Counted from the stretch's first letter, positions 1 through 9,587 are shown. The stretch: 64,000 nucleotides of DNA from Hyphomicrobiales bacterium (GCA_900465675.1 UBJR01000010.1:83513-147512); one strand, 5' to 3'. Notes: generated by a model not told the origin, from the sequence alone. Made by a program: numbers and translations.

Positions 1-284
1 TCGAAGCGAGCCGCATGCGTCTTCGCCCGATCCTGATGACCTCCATGGCCTTCATCATGGGCGTCGTGCCGCTCGTTACCTCGACGGGTGCGGGTGCCGA
101 AATGCGCGCCGCCATGGGTATCGCGGTGTTCTCCGGCATGATCGGCGTGACCTTCTTCGGCATCTTCATGACGCCGGTATTCTACGTGCTGCTGCGCAAG
201 CTGGCTGGTAATCGCCCGCTGATCCAGCACAACGACAACCATCCGGTGGATGAAGAAGACCATATGAAGGTCGCAGCCGAGTAA
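1..284 (+). CDS. RND efflux pump inner-membrane subunit, C-terminal end (5'-truncated by window)
   Basis: This is the last 94 codons of a resistance-nodulation-division transporter; the reading frame is open from base 3 and the gene begins before the window. The residues EASRMRLRPILMTS and the following glycine/alanine-rich helices match the end of the second transmembrane half of AcrB/MexF-type pumps, which export drugs or other amphiphiles by proton exchange. Two hydrophobic helices are visible, then a short acidic cytoplasmic tail. A strong terminator follows, so this is the last gene of its operon. Substrate cannot be judged from this fragment. The family call is firm. Confidence 0.9.
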   Translation, partial: EASRMRLRPILMTSMAFIMGVVPLVTSTGAGAEMRAAMGIAVFSGMIGVTFFGIFMTPVFYVLLRKLAGNRPLIQHNDNHPVDEEDHMKVAAE

Positions 285-308
285 GCGGCAACCCCAGAGT
301 GAAACAGG

Positions 309-336
309 AAGGCGGGACATTTAGTCCCGCCTTTTT
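309..336 (+). terminator. Intrinsic terminator after RND pump gene
   Basis: A perfect 10-bp stem (AAGGCGGGAC / GTCCCGCCTT) with a 5-nt loop is followed by a run of T. It lies 24 bases after the RND stop codon. Confidence 0.9.
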
Positions 337-427
337 CATTTGCATCGCCCGGTCAGCCGGTTAGTCTTTGATGAACGTACATCGGCCGGGTGGAGTTAGG
401 CCGATTGAGCGCATAGCGGAGGAATGC

Positions 428-1414
428 ATGCATATCGCGATTATCGGTGCGGCCGGCATGGTCGGCCGCAAGCTGACGGCGCGTCTCGTCAAGGACAAGG
501 TCCTCGGCAGCGCGGAAATCTCGGCCCTTTCATTGATCGATGTCATCGAACCGGAAAAGCCGGCGGGGTTTGCCGGCACGGTGAATGCCTGGGCGTCCGA
601 CATTTCGGCGTCTGGTGAAGCGGCGAAGATCGTTGCCGGCCGGCCGGACCTGATCTTCCATCTGGCGGCGATCGTTTCGGGCGAAGCGGAGCTCGATTTC
701 GAGAAGGGCTACCGTATCAATCTCGACGGCACGCGCGAGCTTCTCGAAGCGATCCGGTTCGCGCATGCCGAGGATGGCTACAAGCCGCGCGTGGTCTTTA
801 CCTCGTCGCTGGCGGTTTTCGGTTCACCCTTCCCGAAGGTCATTCCCGATGATTTCCACCAGACGCCGCTGACGAGCTACGGCGCGCAGAAGGCGATGAG
901 CGAGCTGCTGCTGTCCGATTACAGCCGCCGCGGTTTCCTCGATGGCATCGGCATCCGCCTGCCGACCATCTGCATCCGTCCAGGCAAGCCCAACAAGGCG
1001 GCCTCGGGCTTCTTCTCCGGCATTTTGCGCGAACCGCTTGCCGGGCAGGAAGCCATCCTGCCGGTGCCGGATACCGTGCGGCACTGGCACGCGTCGCCAC
1101 GCTCGGCCGTCGGCTTTCTGCTGCAGGCGTCGCGGATCGATCTCGCGCCGCTCGGCGCGGCGCGAAGCCTGACCATGCCCGGCGTCAGCGCCACTGTTGG
1201 AGAGCAGATCGAGGCGCTGCGCCGCGTGGCTGGGGACAAGGCGGTGAAGCTCATCCGCCGCCAGCCCGACGAACTGATCATGCGCATCGTCTCGGGCTGG
1301 CCGGAAGCTTTTGAAGCGAAGCGCTCGCGCGCGCTCGGTTTCAGCGCCGACAGCTCCTTCGATGAGATCATCCGCATTCATATAGACGACGAGCTTGGAG
1401 GCAAGATCGGATGA
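428..1414 (+). CDS. denD: NAD-dependent epimerase/dehydratase family, D-erythronate dehydrogenase-like (DenD)
   Basis: Extended short-chain dehydrogenase of 328 residues. The N-terminus MHIAIIGAAGMVGRK holds the GxxGxxG NAD-binding motif, and SYGAQK is the YxxxK catalytic pair. The block IRLPTICIRPGKPN followed by ASGFFSGILREPL resembles the DenD family, which oxidises D-erythronate to 2-oxo-tetronate. I chose the ATG at 428 because GGAGGA (418-423) lies just before it; upstream in-frame codons encode no family sequence. The next gene overlaps by 4 bp, so the two are translationally coupled. The usual kinase and decarboxylase partners of four-carbon acid catabolism are not adjacent, so the substrate remains an inference; other sugar-acid or nucleotide-sugar substrates are possible. 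Confidence 0.75.
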   Translation: MHIAIIGAAGMVGRKLTARLVKDKVLGSAEISALSLIDVIEPEKPAGFAGTVNAWASDISASGEAAKIVAGRPDLIFHLAAIVSGEAELDFEKGYRINLDGTRELLEAIRFAHAEDGYKPRVVFTSSLAVFGSPFPKVIPDDFHQTPLTSYGAQKAMSELLLSDYSRRGFLDGIGIRLPTICIRPGKPNKAASGFFSGILREPLAGQEAILPVPDTVRHWHASPRSAVGFLLQASRIDLAPLGAARSLTMPGVSATVGEQIEALRRVAGDKAVKLIRRQPDELIMRIVSGWPEAFEAKRSRALGFSADSSFDEIIRIHIDDELGGKIG

Positions 1415-2298
1415 GCAGCACACGGAACATCGCCTTCCTCGGCACCGGCCTGATGGGCGGGCCGATGGCACGCCGGTTGCTGGGCGCGGGCTTTGCGCTC
1501 ACGGCCTGGAACCGGGATGCCAGCAAGGCTGCGCCACTTTCGGCCGAAGGCGCGCGCATTGCAGGTAACGCAGGTGAAGCGGCAAGGGGCGCGAGTATCG
1601 TCTTCACCATGTTGTCGGATGGTAATGTCGTTGAGGACGTCCTCTTCAACCAGGGTGTTGCGGCAGCGCTTGCCGCAGGTGCGGTTGTTATTGACTGCAG
1701 CTCCATCGCGCCCAAGGCGGCGCGGGATCATGCGCAGCGCCTTGCCGAACGTGGCATCCGGCATATCGACGCGCCGGTTTCCGGCGGTGTCGTCGGTGCA
1801 GCAGCCGGAACGCTGGCGATCATGGCGGGCGGGGATGGGGCTGTCGTCGCCGAACTGGCGGATGTCTTTTCGCCTCTCGGCCGCGTCACCCATGTAGGCC
1901 CCACCGGAACCGGGCAGCTTGCCAAGCTCGGCAACCAGCAGATCGTCGCTGTGACCATCGGTGCCGTTGCCGAAGCGATGATGCTGGTGGAAGCGGGTGG
2001 CGGTTCACGCGAGGCGTTTCGCAATGCGATCCGCGGCGGTTTCGCCGAGAGCCGTATCCTCGATCTGCATGGCCAGCGCATGGTCGATCATAATTTCGGC
2101 ACCGGCGGCCCTTCGAAGCTGCAGCTCAAGGATCTGAACAATATCCTAGCTGTGGCAGAGAGCCTGTCGCTGGCATTGCCGCTGACAGAAACCGTGCGCG
2201 CCGAGTTCGCCGAATTCGTCGCGGGCGGCGGCGGCGACGTCGACCACAGCGGCATTCTCCAGCATTTCGAGGACAAGCATTCGCGCGCCAAGCGGTGA
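1411..2298 (+). CDS. 3-hydroxyisobutyrate dehydrogenase-family (beta-hydroxyacid) oxidoreductase
   Basis: NAD(P)-dependent beta-hydroxyacid dehydrogenase of 295 residues. It has the Rossmann motif GTGLMGGPMA (residues 11-20), the substrate-binding motif DAPVSGG (about 120-126) and the catalytic lysine in AKLGNQ (K172). The family includes 3-hydroxyisobutyrate, tartronate-semialdehyde and L-threonate (LtnD) dehydrogenases. The ATGA overlap with the DenD-like gene suggests they act on related sugar acids, perhaps D-erythronate and L-threonate, but this is inference from context. Length is normal for the family. Confidence 0.8.
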   Translation: MSSTRNIAFLGTGLMGGPMARRLLGAGFALTAWNRDASKAAPLSAEGARIAGNAGEAARGASIVFTMLSDGNVVEDVLFNQGVAAALAAGAVVIDCSSIAPKAARDHAQRLAERGIRHIDAPVSGGVVGAAAGTLAIMAGGDGAVVAELADVFSPLGRVTHVGPTGTGQLAKLGNQQIVAVTIGAVAEAMMLVEAGGGSREAFRNAIRGGFAESRILDLHGQRMVDHNFGTGGPSKLQLKDLNNILAVAESLSLALPLTETVRAEFAEFVAGGGGDVDHSGILQHFEDKHSRAKR

Positions 2299-2476
2299 TA
2301 CAGGGTGCTTCATTCTCAAGTGAAAATACGATCCCGGCACAACCCATGAGCGTTTTGTGACTGTTGTAAGGAACAGTTCACCTAGTAACTAGTTCGATAA
2401 TACGGAGAAGCCTTCGTTAATCCGGCTTTGAGAAGGTGGTAATATCGGCAAAGGCCGCTGCTAGGTTGAGACTGCA

Positions 2477-4264
2477 TTGCCCCATAACAAACCGACCCGG
2501 TCAGAACGTGAATTCCAGGATTTGCTGAGACGCCTCGAGCTTGCCCTTGATGCGTCGCAGATCGGTGTGTGGGAACATGATGTCCGCAAGAGCGGGATCG
2601 TCTGGGATGCGCAGATGCACCGTCTATACCAGACCGGTGAAACTAGCCGGCTGGTGCCGACAGCGATCTGGGAAAACGCCATCCACCCTGATGACCGGGA
2701 CCGTGCCTTCGCAGAGTTCGACGATGCGATCGCGCGGCGTGGCGCCTATAATTCCGAATTTCGCATCATCTGGCCGAACGGCGAGATCCGTCACATGCGC
2801 TCACGGGCGCATTTCTTCGTCAGCGAGGATGGCGCACCGTCGTTCATCGGCGCCGAATGGGATGTGACCGCTGATGTCGAGCTTGCCGCCGAACTGCAGC
2901 GCCAGCGCCTCGTTGCGGAAGCGCGGGCGAGAGCGCTGGAGGAAAGCAATGCGCGGATCGAGCATGCCGCCGAGCACGATTATCTGACGGGTCTGCCGAA
3001 CCGGCGGCTTCTCGACAAGCGGCTTGCCGAGCTGCATGGCAACAAGTCGGTATCGTCGCTCGCGGTTCTGCATCTCGATCTCGACCAGTTCAAGCAGATC
3101 AACGACAGCCATGGCCATTCGGCCGGCGATACCGTTCTGCGTGCTGCTGCCCTGCGGATCACCGCAGGCATTCCCGCTGACGGCATGGTGGCCCGTGTCG
3201 GCGGCGATGAGTTCGTCATCATTCTATGGAATTTCGCAGGCCGCGAGGAACTGGATCGCATTGCCAGCGACCTGCAGCGCCGGCTCGGCAAGAAGATCCG
3301 GTTCGGGCAGGAGCTCCTGCAATCCGGAACGTCGATTGGCGTTGCGTGGAACAACGGGCGCAACGCGCGCAATCTCCTGACCGAGTCCGATCTGGCGCTG
3401 TTCCAGGCCAAGAAGCTCGGCCGCAACCGCATCGAATTCTTCACCCGGCAGCTGCAGGACGACATTCAAAGCAAGCGGCGGCTGGCCGAGGAACTGAGGC
3501 TCGGATTGGAGCGCCGCGAGATCGTTCCCTATTACCAGATCCAGCTTGACGCGAAGACCCGGGAAATTGCCGGCCTGGAGGCGCTGGCCCGCTGGATCCA
3601 TCCCGAAAAGGGCGTGCTGTCTCCTGCTGTTTTCCTCAAGGTGGCTGACGAAAACGGTCTTGCCGCAGAGATCGACGCGGCCATTCTCAGCAGGGTTCTG
3701 GAAGACCGGCTCGACTGGCAGGCGCAGGGTGCTGTAGTCCCCCGTGTCGCCGTCAATATTTCGGGCCCGCGGCTCTTCGATCCCGGGCTGCTTGCAAATC
3801 TGGAGGCCCTGAAAATCCCGCCGGGCGCCTTGTCCTTCGAACTGGTCGAAACCATCTTCCTCGACGATTCCGACGACCGTCTGGTCGCCAGCATCGAGCG
3901 CATCAAGCAGATGGGCATCGATATCGAGATCGACGATTTCGGCTCCGGCCATGCCTCGCTGATCGGGCTTGCCCGCCTGCGACCGAAGCGGCTGAAGATC
4001 GACCGGCAGCTGGTGACCGATATCGTCGGATCGAAAGAGCAACACCGCGTTGTCGGCTCGATCGTCGAGATCGCCAAGGCATTGAATGTCGAAGTGATTG
4101 CCGAGGGCGTCGAGACCGAGGGCCATGCCGAAGTGCTGACGGCGATCGGCTGCGACACGCTGCAGGGCTATGCGCTCGGCTATCCGGCGCCCGCGGCCGA
4201 TATCGCCAGACTGATCGCGCCGCGTGCCCTGAACCACGCGACGCCAGGCGTCGGCGGACGATAA
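2477..4264 (+). CDS. PAS-GGDEF-EAL cyclic-di-GMP signalling protein
   Basis: A soluble 595-residue protein with a PAS_3-type sensor (about 20-135), a short coiled linker, a diguanylate cyclase domain with intact GGDEF (242-246), and a phosphodiesterase domain with intact EAL (368-370), the Asp-Asp metal motif in DDFGSG and IAEGVET. Both domains keep their catalytic residues, so it may make and degrade c-di-GMP. No RxxD inhibitory site precedes GGDEF. The start is TTG at 2477, preceded by GGTTGAG; no better start is seen before the PAS domain. No transmembrane segment is visible. Its stop codon directly abuts that of the convergent lpsL gene with no spacer. Confidence 0.93.
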   Translation: MPHNKPTRSEREFQDLLRRLELALDASQIGVWEHDVRKSGIVWDAQMHRLYQTGETSRLVPTAIWENAIHPDDRDRAFAEFDDAIARRGAYNSEFRIIWPNGEIRHMRSRAHFFVSEDGAPSFIGAEWDVTADVELAAELQRQRLVAEARARALEESNARIEHAAEHDYLTGLPNRRLLDKRLAELHGNKSVSSLAVLHLDLDQFKQINDSHGHSAGDTVLRAAALRITAGIPADGMVARVGGDEFVIILWNFAGREELDRIASDLQRRLGKKIRFGQELLQSGTSIGVAWNNGRNARNLLTESDLALFQAKKLGRNRIEFFTRQLQDDIQSKRRLAEELRLGLERREIVPYYQIQLDAKTREIAGLEALARWIHPEKGVLSPAVFLKVADENGLAAEIDAAILSRVLEDRLDWQAQGAVVPRVAVNISGPRLFDPGLLANLEALKIPPGALSFELVETIFLDDSDDRLVASIERIKQMGIDIEIDDFGSGHASLIGLARLRPKRLKIDRQLVTDIVGSKEQHRVVGSIVEIAKALNVEVIAEGVETEGHAEVLTAIGCDTLQGYALGYPAPAADIARLIAPRALNHATPGVGGR

Positions 4265-5287
4265 CTAGGCAGGGATTTCCATGTCGGCTCGCGCTTCGAG
4301 ATACCACTCGATGAATGCCTTCACGCCCTCATCCAGCGTCGTCTCCGGCTTGTAGCCGGTCAGTGCCAGAAGCAGGTCGGGGCTGGCGAAGGTGCGGGGC
4401 ACATCACCCTTCTGCATCGGCAGCATGGTGCGCTTGGCGGACTGCCCGAGTGCGCGTTCGACGGTCTCGACAAAATCCATCAGGCTGACGGGCTGGCCGC
4501 CGCCGATATTGACGACGCGGAAGGGCGCCTGGTGCGAGAGCGTCTCGACCTTGTCACCGGCGACACGATTTTCCTCGGAGGGAATGACGGCCGAAAGGCG
4601 GACGATCGATTCCACCAGATCGTCGATATAGGTGAAATCGCGGCTCATCTTGCCTTCGCCGTAGATCTCGATCGGCTGATCTTCAAGCATGTTCTTGACG
4701 AATTTGAAGAGCGCCATATCCGGCCGGCCCCAAGGGCCGTAGACGGTGAAGAAGCGGAAGGCGGTGATGGGCAGCTTGTAGAGATGCGAATAGCTGTGCG
4801 CCATCAGCTCCATCGACTTCTTGGTCGCGGCATAGATGGTCAGCGGCTCGTCGGCGCGATCGGTCTCGCGGAAGGGGACGTCCGGGTTGGAGCCATAGAT
4901 CGACGAGGTCGAGGCGAGCATCAGGTGCTTGACCTTATACCGTTCGGCAAATTCCAGAATGTTCCAGGAGCCATCGACGTTCGAACTAATGTCGGAACGC
5001 GGGTTCTCGATGCTGTAGCGAACGCCCGCCTGCGCGGCGAGATGGATCAGCACGTCGGGCTGTGCCTCAGCGATGGCCGCCTCCAGCTTCTCGCGGTCTT
5101 CGAGCATGGCAATAGCAGGCGTGAAGGACGGAAACTGCGCCAGCGCTGCGTGGCGCATATGCTTGAGCTTGACGTTGTAATAGGGCGTCAGGCCGTCAAA
5201 GCCGGTCACCCGGTGACCATCCTGCAACAGGCGCCGCGCCAGGTGGAATCCGATGAAACCGGCCGTGCCTGTTATGAAATAATGCAT
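4265..5287 (-). CDS. lpsL: UDP-glucuronate 4-epimerase (UDP-galacturonate synthesis)
   Basis: NAD-dependent epimerase of 340 residues that converts UDP-glucuronate to UDP-galacturonate for LPS core, lipid A or capsule. The N-terminus MHYFITGTAGFIG carries the GxxGxxG motif; IYAATKKSMELMAHSYSH contains YxxxK, and FRFFTVYGPWGRPDMA is typical of the CapI/LpsL group. I start at 5287 because the preceding in-frame codons overlap the end of rkpK and show no conservation. Only 4 bases separate it from the rkpK stop, so the enzyme that makes its substrate is encoded just upstream in the same operon. The rkpK-lpsL pair is known from Sinorhizobium and Rhizobium surface-polysaccharide loci. Confidence 0.9.
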   Translation of the reverse strand: MHYFITGTAGFIGFHLARRLLQDGHRVTGFDGLTPYYNVKLKHMRHAALAQFPSFTPAIAMLEDREKLEAAIAEAQPDVLIHLAAQAGVRYSIENPRSDISSNVDGSWNILEFAERYKVKHLMLASTSSIYGSNPDVPFRETDRADEPLTIYAATKKSMELMAHSYSHLYKLPITAFRFFTVYGPWGRPDMALFKFVKNMLEDQPIEIYGEGKMSRDFTYIDDLVESIVRLSAVIPSEENRVAGDKVETLSHQAPFRVVNIGGGQPVSLMDFVETVERALGQSAKRTMLPMQKGDVPRTFASPDLLLALTGYKPETTLDEGVKAFIEWYLEARADMEIPA

Positions 5288-5291
5288 CCTC

Positions 5292-6608
5292 TTACTGCTT
5301 CTCGCTTTTCTTGCCGACGGCGAAGTAGCTGAAACCATGTCTACTGACTTCGGCGGCGGGATAGATGTTGCGCAGGTCGACGATCGTCGGCGTCTTGACC
5401 GTGGTCTTCAGGCGCTTGAAATCGAGGGCGCGGAACTCATCCCATTCGGTGACGATGACGATCGCGTCGGCACCCTCGGCGATCTCGTAGGGATCCTTGC
5501 CATAGGTGACGGCGCCCAGCAATTCCCTGGCGTCGTCCATGCCTTCTGGATCATAGGCGTGAACCTCAGCGCCGCCATCGAGCAGCGCCTGGATGATGGT
5601 GATAGACGGGGCGTCGCGCATGTCGTCGGTATTCGGCTTGAAGGTCAGGCCGAGGACGGCGATCTTCTTGCCGCGCACGCTGCCGTCGCAGGCGGCGATG
5701 ACTTTGCGGCCCATGGCGCGCTTGCGGTTGTCGTTGATGGCCACCGTCGTCTCGATCAGCCGCATCGGGCTGTCATAGTCCTGGGCGGTCTTGACGAGGG
5801 CCAGCGTATCCTTCGGGAAGCATGAGCCGCCATAGCCGGGGCCTGCATGCAGGAACTTGTCGCCGATGCGCTTGTCCATGCCGATGCCTTTTGCGACCTT
5901 CTGTACGTCGGCGCCGATCTGCTCGCAGAGGTCGGCGATCTCGTTGATGAAGGTGATCTTCATCGCCAGGAAGGCGTTGGCGGCATATTTGATCAGCTCG
6001 GAGGTGCGGCGTTCGCAGAAATAGAGCGGCGCTTCGTTGAGATAGAGCGGGCGATAGACTTCGCGCATGACTTCCACGGCGCGCGGCTCTTCGGTGCCGA
6101 TGACGATGCGGTCAGGGCGCTTGAAGTCGGTGATCGCTGCACCCTCGCGCAGGAATTCCGGATTGGAGACGACGGCGATGTCCTTGCCCGGGAATTCTTC
6201 GCGGAAGATGCGCTCGATCTCGTCGCCGGTGCCGACCGGCACGGTGGACTTGGTGACGATGACGGTGAAGCCAGTGACGGCAGCGGCGATCTCGCGGGCT
6301 GCGGCATAGACGTAGCTCAGATCGGCATGACCGTCGCCACGGCGCGATGGGGTGCCGACAGCGATGAAGACGACGTCGGCAGCAGCGACGGGCGCCGCCA
6401 GATCTTTGGAGAAGTCGAGGCGGCCGGCCGCCCGGTTATGCTCGATGATCGCGTCGAGGCCTGGCTCGAAGATCGGCACTTCGCCGCGCTCCAGGGCATC
6501 GATCTTGGCTTCGGACTTGTCCACGCAGGTGATGTGGTGGCCGAAATCCGCAAGGCAGGCGCCGGACACCAGGCCGACATAACCAGAACCGATCATAACA
6601 ATACGCAT
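5292..6608 (-). CDS. rkpK: UDP-glucose 6-dehydrogenase
   Basis: A 438-residue enzyme oxidising UDP-glucose to UDP-glucuronate with two NAD. It has an N-terminal Rossmann motif IGSGYVGLVSGACLADFG and the catalytic-cysteine motif GPGYGGSCFPKD (C263). The ATG at 6608 is preceded by GGAAG at good spacing and starts exactly at the family N-terminus; the longer in-frame extension is not conserved. It feeds LpsL, encoded 4 bp downstream. Length and motifs are normal. In rhizobia this enzyme (RkpK) is needed for K-antigen and LPS uronic acids. Confidence 0.95.
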   Translation of the reverse strand: MRIVMIGSGYVGLVSGACLADFGHHITCVDKSEAKIDALERGEVPIFEPGLDAIIEHNRAAGRLDFSKDLAAPVAAADVVFIAVGTPSRRGDGHADLSYVYAAAREIAAAVTGFTVIVTKSTVPVGTGDEIERIFREEFPGKDIAVVSNPEFLREGAAITDFKRPDRIVIGTEEPRAVEVMREVYRPLYLNEAPLYFCERRTSELIKYAANAFLAMKITFINEIADLCEQIGADVQKVAKGIGMDKRIGDKFLHAGPGYGGSCFPKDTLALVKTAQDYDSPMRLIETTVAINDNRKRAMGRKVIAACDGSVRGKKIAVLGLTFKPNTDDMRDAPSITIIQALLDGGAEVHAYDPEGMDDARELLGAVTYGKDPYEIAEGADAIVIVTEWDEFRALDFKRLKTTVKTPTIVDLRNIYPAAEVSRHGFSYFAVGKKSEKQ

Positions 6609-6705
6609 GGGATGACTTCCATCATGAAAAACGATCGCGTCCGCCACTGGCAGAACGCGACCGTGTTACAGAGCGAAAGTCATAAGTTCAAGACAAGTGC
6701 TGTGG

Positions 6706-8133
6706 TCAGTTGCGGCCGAACTCGTCGACGAGGCGAATGATGTCGTCTTCGCCGAGATAGGAACCGGTCTGCACCTCGATGAGCTCCAGCATGATCTTGC
6801 CCGGGTTGGCGAGGCGGTGGACTTCGCCGAGCGGGATATAGACCGACTCGTTTTCACGCAGCATCTGCACATTCTCTCCAATCGTCACTTCCGCCGTGCC
6901 CTTGACGACGATCCAGTGCTCTGAGCGGTGATGGTGCTTCTGCAGAGACAGTTTCTTGCCCGGCGTGACGAAGATGCGCTTCACCTGGAAGCGGTCGCCA
7001 TTGAAGATCGAGGTGTAACCACCCCACGGACGGTAGGAAGTCGGGTGCGTTTCGGTGAGCTTCACCGTCTTCGGCCGTGCGGCCAGCGTCTTGACGATAT
7101 CGCCGACGCTCTGGCTGTCCTGCAGGCGGCCGACATAGACGGCGTCTTCGCTGGCGATGACAGCGATGTCGTCCATGCCCTGGACTGCGAGGTGGACGCC
7201 GTGACTCATGACCAGTGAGTTCCGGCTGTTCATCAACGTCGTGTTGGCGGTGGCCACATTGCCATGCTCGTCACGATTGCCTGACTTCCACACGCTGTCC
7301 CAGCTGCCGAGATCCGACCACTTGAAGGGCGAAGGGACGACGGCGGCATTGGCCGTTTTTTCCATGATCGCGTAGTCGATGGAGATATTCGGCGCCTTGG
7401 CGAAGGACTTGGCATCCAGACGAATGAAGTCGAGGTCGCGGACGGATTTGGAAACCGCTTCTTCGGCAGCCTGCGATGCCTCCGGCGCGTGTTCCCGCAT
7501 TTCTGCCAGAAGCGCGGACACCTGGAACATGAACATGCCGGAGTTCCAGTAGAAGCCGCCCGCGGCCAGCATCTCCTCGGCCTTGGCAAGCGGCGGCTTT
7601 TCGATGAAGCGCTTGACGGTCAGTGCGCCGGTCGGAAGCGTCTCGCCGCCTTCGATATAGCCGTAGCCGGTTGCGGCCTCGGACGGTTCGATGCCGAAGG
7701 TGACGAGCTTGCCCTTGGCGGCGGTCGCTTCGGCGGCACGCACGCTATCGAAATAGCTCTGGTCGGCGACGATCTCGTAGTCGGAGCCGAGGACATGCAT
7801 CAGCGCGTCCTTGCCGAAGAGATCGGCGATCAGCACGGCGGCGGCGGCAACGGCGGGCGCGGTGTTGCGGGCCGACGGCTCAAGCAGGATCGCCTTCAGT
7901 TCATGGCCGAGCTCGCGGGCCTGCTCGGCAACGAGGAAGCGGAACTCCTCATTGGTGAGGACAACAGGAGCCTCATAGAGGGCGGGATCGGAGACGCGGG
8001 CGAGCGTTTCCTGGAACAGCGTCCGGTCGCCGATAAACTGGATGAACTGCTTCGGCGCCGATGCGCGCGACAGCGGCCAGAGGCGCGTGCCCTTGCCGCC
8101 GGCCATGATCACGGGAACGATCTTCTGCGTCAT
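6706..8133 (-). CDS. manC: Mannose-1-phosphate guanylyltransferase / mannose-6-phosphate isomerase
   Basis: Bifunctional type II enzyme of 475 residues making GDP-mannose. The N-terminal nucleotidyltransferase has AGGKGTRLWPLSR and the FIEKP motif; the C-terminal cupin isomerase domain has YRPWGGYTSI, the metal-binding segment QKHHHRSEHW and IPLGEVHRLANPG. The start at 8133 has AGGAAA upstream. It follows the phosphomannomutase gene by 32 bp. Together they convert fructose-6-phosphate to GDP-mannose, a precursor of exopolysaccharide, LPS and, in some rhizobia, fucosylated Nod factors (where the gene is called noeJ). The 97-bp gap to rkpK may still be co-transcribed. Confidence 0.93.
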   Translation of the reverse strand: MTQKIVPVIMAGGKGTRLWPLSRASAPKQFIQFIGDRTLFQETLARVSDPALYEAPVVLTNEEFRFLVAEQARELGHELKAILLEPSARNTAPAVAAAAVLIADLFGKDALMHVLGSDYEIVADQSYFDSVRAAEATAAKGKLVTFGIEPSEAATGYGYIEGGETLPTGALTVKRFIEKPPLAKAEEMLAAGGFYWNSGMFMFQVSALLAEMREHAPEASQAAEEAVSKSVRDLDFIRLDAKSFAKAPNISIDYAIMEKTANAAVVPSPFKWSDLGSWDSVWKSGNRDEHGNVATANTTLMNSRNSLVMSHGVHLAVQGMDDIAVIASEDAVYVGRLQDSQSVGDIVKTLAARPKTVKLTETHPTSYRPWGGYTSIFNGDRFQVKRIFVTPGKKLSLQKHHHRSEHWIVVKGTAEVTIGENVQMLRENESVYIPLGEVHRLANPGKIMLELIEVQTGSYLGEDDIIRLVDEFGRN

Positions 8134-8165
8134 TTCTATGTTTCCTCGCGGTCGTAAGTCTTGGT

Positions 8166-9587
8166 TCAGTTGGCGTTCGCCCATTGCCGGATCCGGTTCA
8201 GGCCGGCATCCAGCAGCGCAGCTGCCGCAGCTTCATCTTTCGCTTCTACATAACAGCGCATTTCCGGTGCGTTACCGGAAGGCCGAAAGTGGATGACGGC
8301 TTCATCCTTAAGCGTTACCCGCAGGCCATCGATATCGCTCACCTTCGCCGGTTCGCCGATCGGCGTCAGGAATTCGGCGAGGTTGTCAGGCGATTGGCGA
8401 AGATAAGCCATCAGCCTGGCGCTGGTCTCGACTGGAAAATTCTCCAGCCTGTCGGCAGCAGCGACGGGAAGGGCAAAGGACGAGGCAATCTTGGACAGCA
8501 GTTTGCCGTCCTTTGCCGAAAGCGAAAGCACGGCCAGCATCGGCAGGAAGCAATCGCGTGTCGGCAGCGGCGCCAGCACCGTTCCGTTGATCGCAAATTC
8601 CGACGCCGTCAGCGTGCCGCCATTGGCTTCGAAGCCGATGACGCGCGCCTTGCCGGCCGAAACCGCCTCCTGCATGCCCGAGATGACGAAGGGCGAGCCG
8701 ACCTTGGTGCGGGTAACAGCAAAATCGCCCGCCGTCTCGATGCCGGAATTCGAGGTCACCGGAGTGACGACCACGGCGGCTTTCAGGAACTTCGCGGCGA
8801 TCAGGCCGAGGAGATCACCGCGCAGCGGCGTCCCGGTTTCGTCGGTCACCAGCGGCCGGTCGCCATCGCCATCGGCGGAGACGATTGCGTCCAGCCGGTG
8901 CTCGGCAGCCCAGCCCTTCAACAGCTCGATCGTTTCAGGCGAGACGGCTTCGGTATCGACGGGAATGAAAGTTTGCGAACGGCCGAGCGCTATCGTCTCG
9001 GCGCCATAGAGCGCCAGCAGATCAACCAGCATGTCGCGCGCGACGGTGCTGTGCTGGTAGACGCCGATGCGCTGGCCGGAAAGCGCCTTTGCCGGGAGGA
9101 TAGCCGCGTTGCGCTTGAAAAAGCCTTCGGCGCACGCCGCCGCATGATCTGATGCAGTGCCTGTTTTCGCGGGCATCACAAACGTGGCGTCGAGCTTGGC
9201 TGCGGCAGCGGAGATCGCCGTCTCGTCGGCCTTGTCGATTTCGCCATCCGGCCGGTAGAACTTGATGCCGTTGCGATCTGCGGGGATATGCGAGCCCGTG
9301 ATCATCAGGCTGGCGGCGCTGAGCTTGAGGCCGTAGAGCGCCAGCGCCGGGGTGGGCACGGTGCCGCAATCGGCGACCGCGAATCCGAGCGAAGCCAGCG
9401 CTGCTGTGCAGTTATCAGCAATTTCCGGGCTGGAATCGCGAAAGTCACGGCCGAGCAGGATGAGGTCACCCGGCTTTACCTGTCCGCTTTCCAGGAGATA
9501 CTGGCCGAAGGCGGCCGCATAGAGCGCGGAAGCCCTGCCTTTTAGATCGGCGGAGAGCCCGCGCAGTCCACTAGTCCCAAATTTCAT
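8166..9587 (-). CDS. manB: Phosphomannomutase / phosphoglucomutase family (ManB/NoeK-like)
   Basis: Alpha-D-phosphohexomutase of about 473 residues. It begins with MKFGTSGLRG, has the phosphoserine loop as TGSHIPADRNG, the magnesium loop DGDGDRP, the sugar loop GFEANGGTL and the phosphate-binding FRPSGNAPEMR. It interconverts mannose-6-P and mannose-1-P, possibly also glucose phosphates. The serine loop differs from the common TASHNP form, as in several ManB/NoeK proteins. The start is uncertain: 9587 fits the family N-terminus but lacks a strong ribosome site, and an ATG at 9626 is an alternative. It is first of the minus-strand operon with manC, rkpK and lpsL. Confidence 0.88.
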   Translation of the reverse strand: MKFGTSGLRGLSADLKGRASALYAAAFGQYLLESGQVKPGDLILLGRDFRDSSPEIADNCTAALASLGFAVADCGTVPTPALALYGLKLSAASLMITGSHIPADRNGIKFYRPDGEIDKADETAISAAAAKLDATFVMPAKTGTASDHAAACAEGFFKRNAAILPAKALSGQRIGVYQHSTVARDMLVDLLALYGAETIALGRSQTFIPVDTEAVSPETIELLKGWAAEHRLDAIVSADGDGDRPLVTDETGTPLRGDLLGLIAAKFLKAAVVVTPVTSNSGIETAGDFAVTRTKVGSPFVISGMQEAVSAGKARVIGFEANGGTLTASEFAINGTVLAPLPTRDCFLPMLAVLSLSAKDGKLLSKIASSFALPVAAADRLENFPVETSARLMAYLRQSPDNLAEFLTPIGEPAKVSDIDGLRVTLKDEAVIHFRPSGNAPEMRCYVEAKDEAAAAALLDAGLNRIRQWANAN

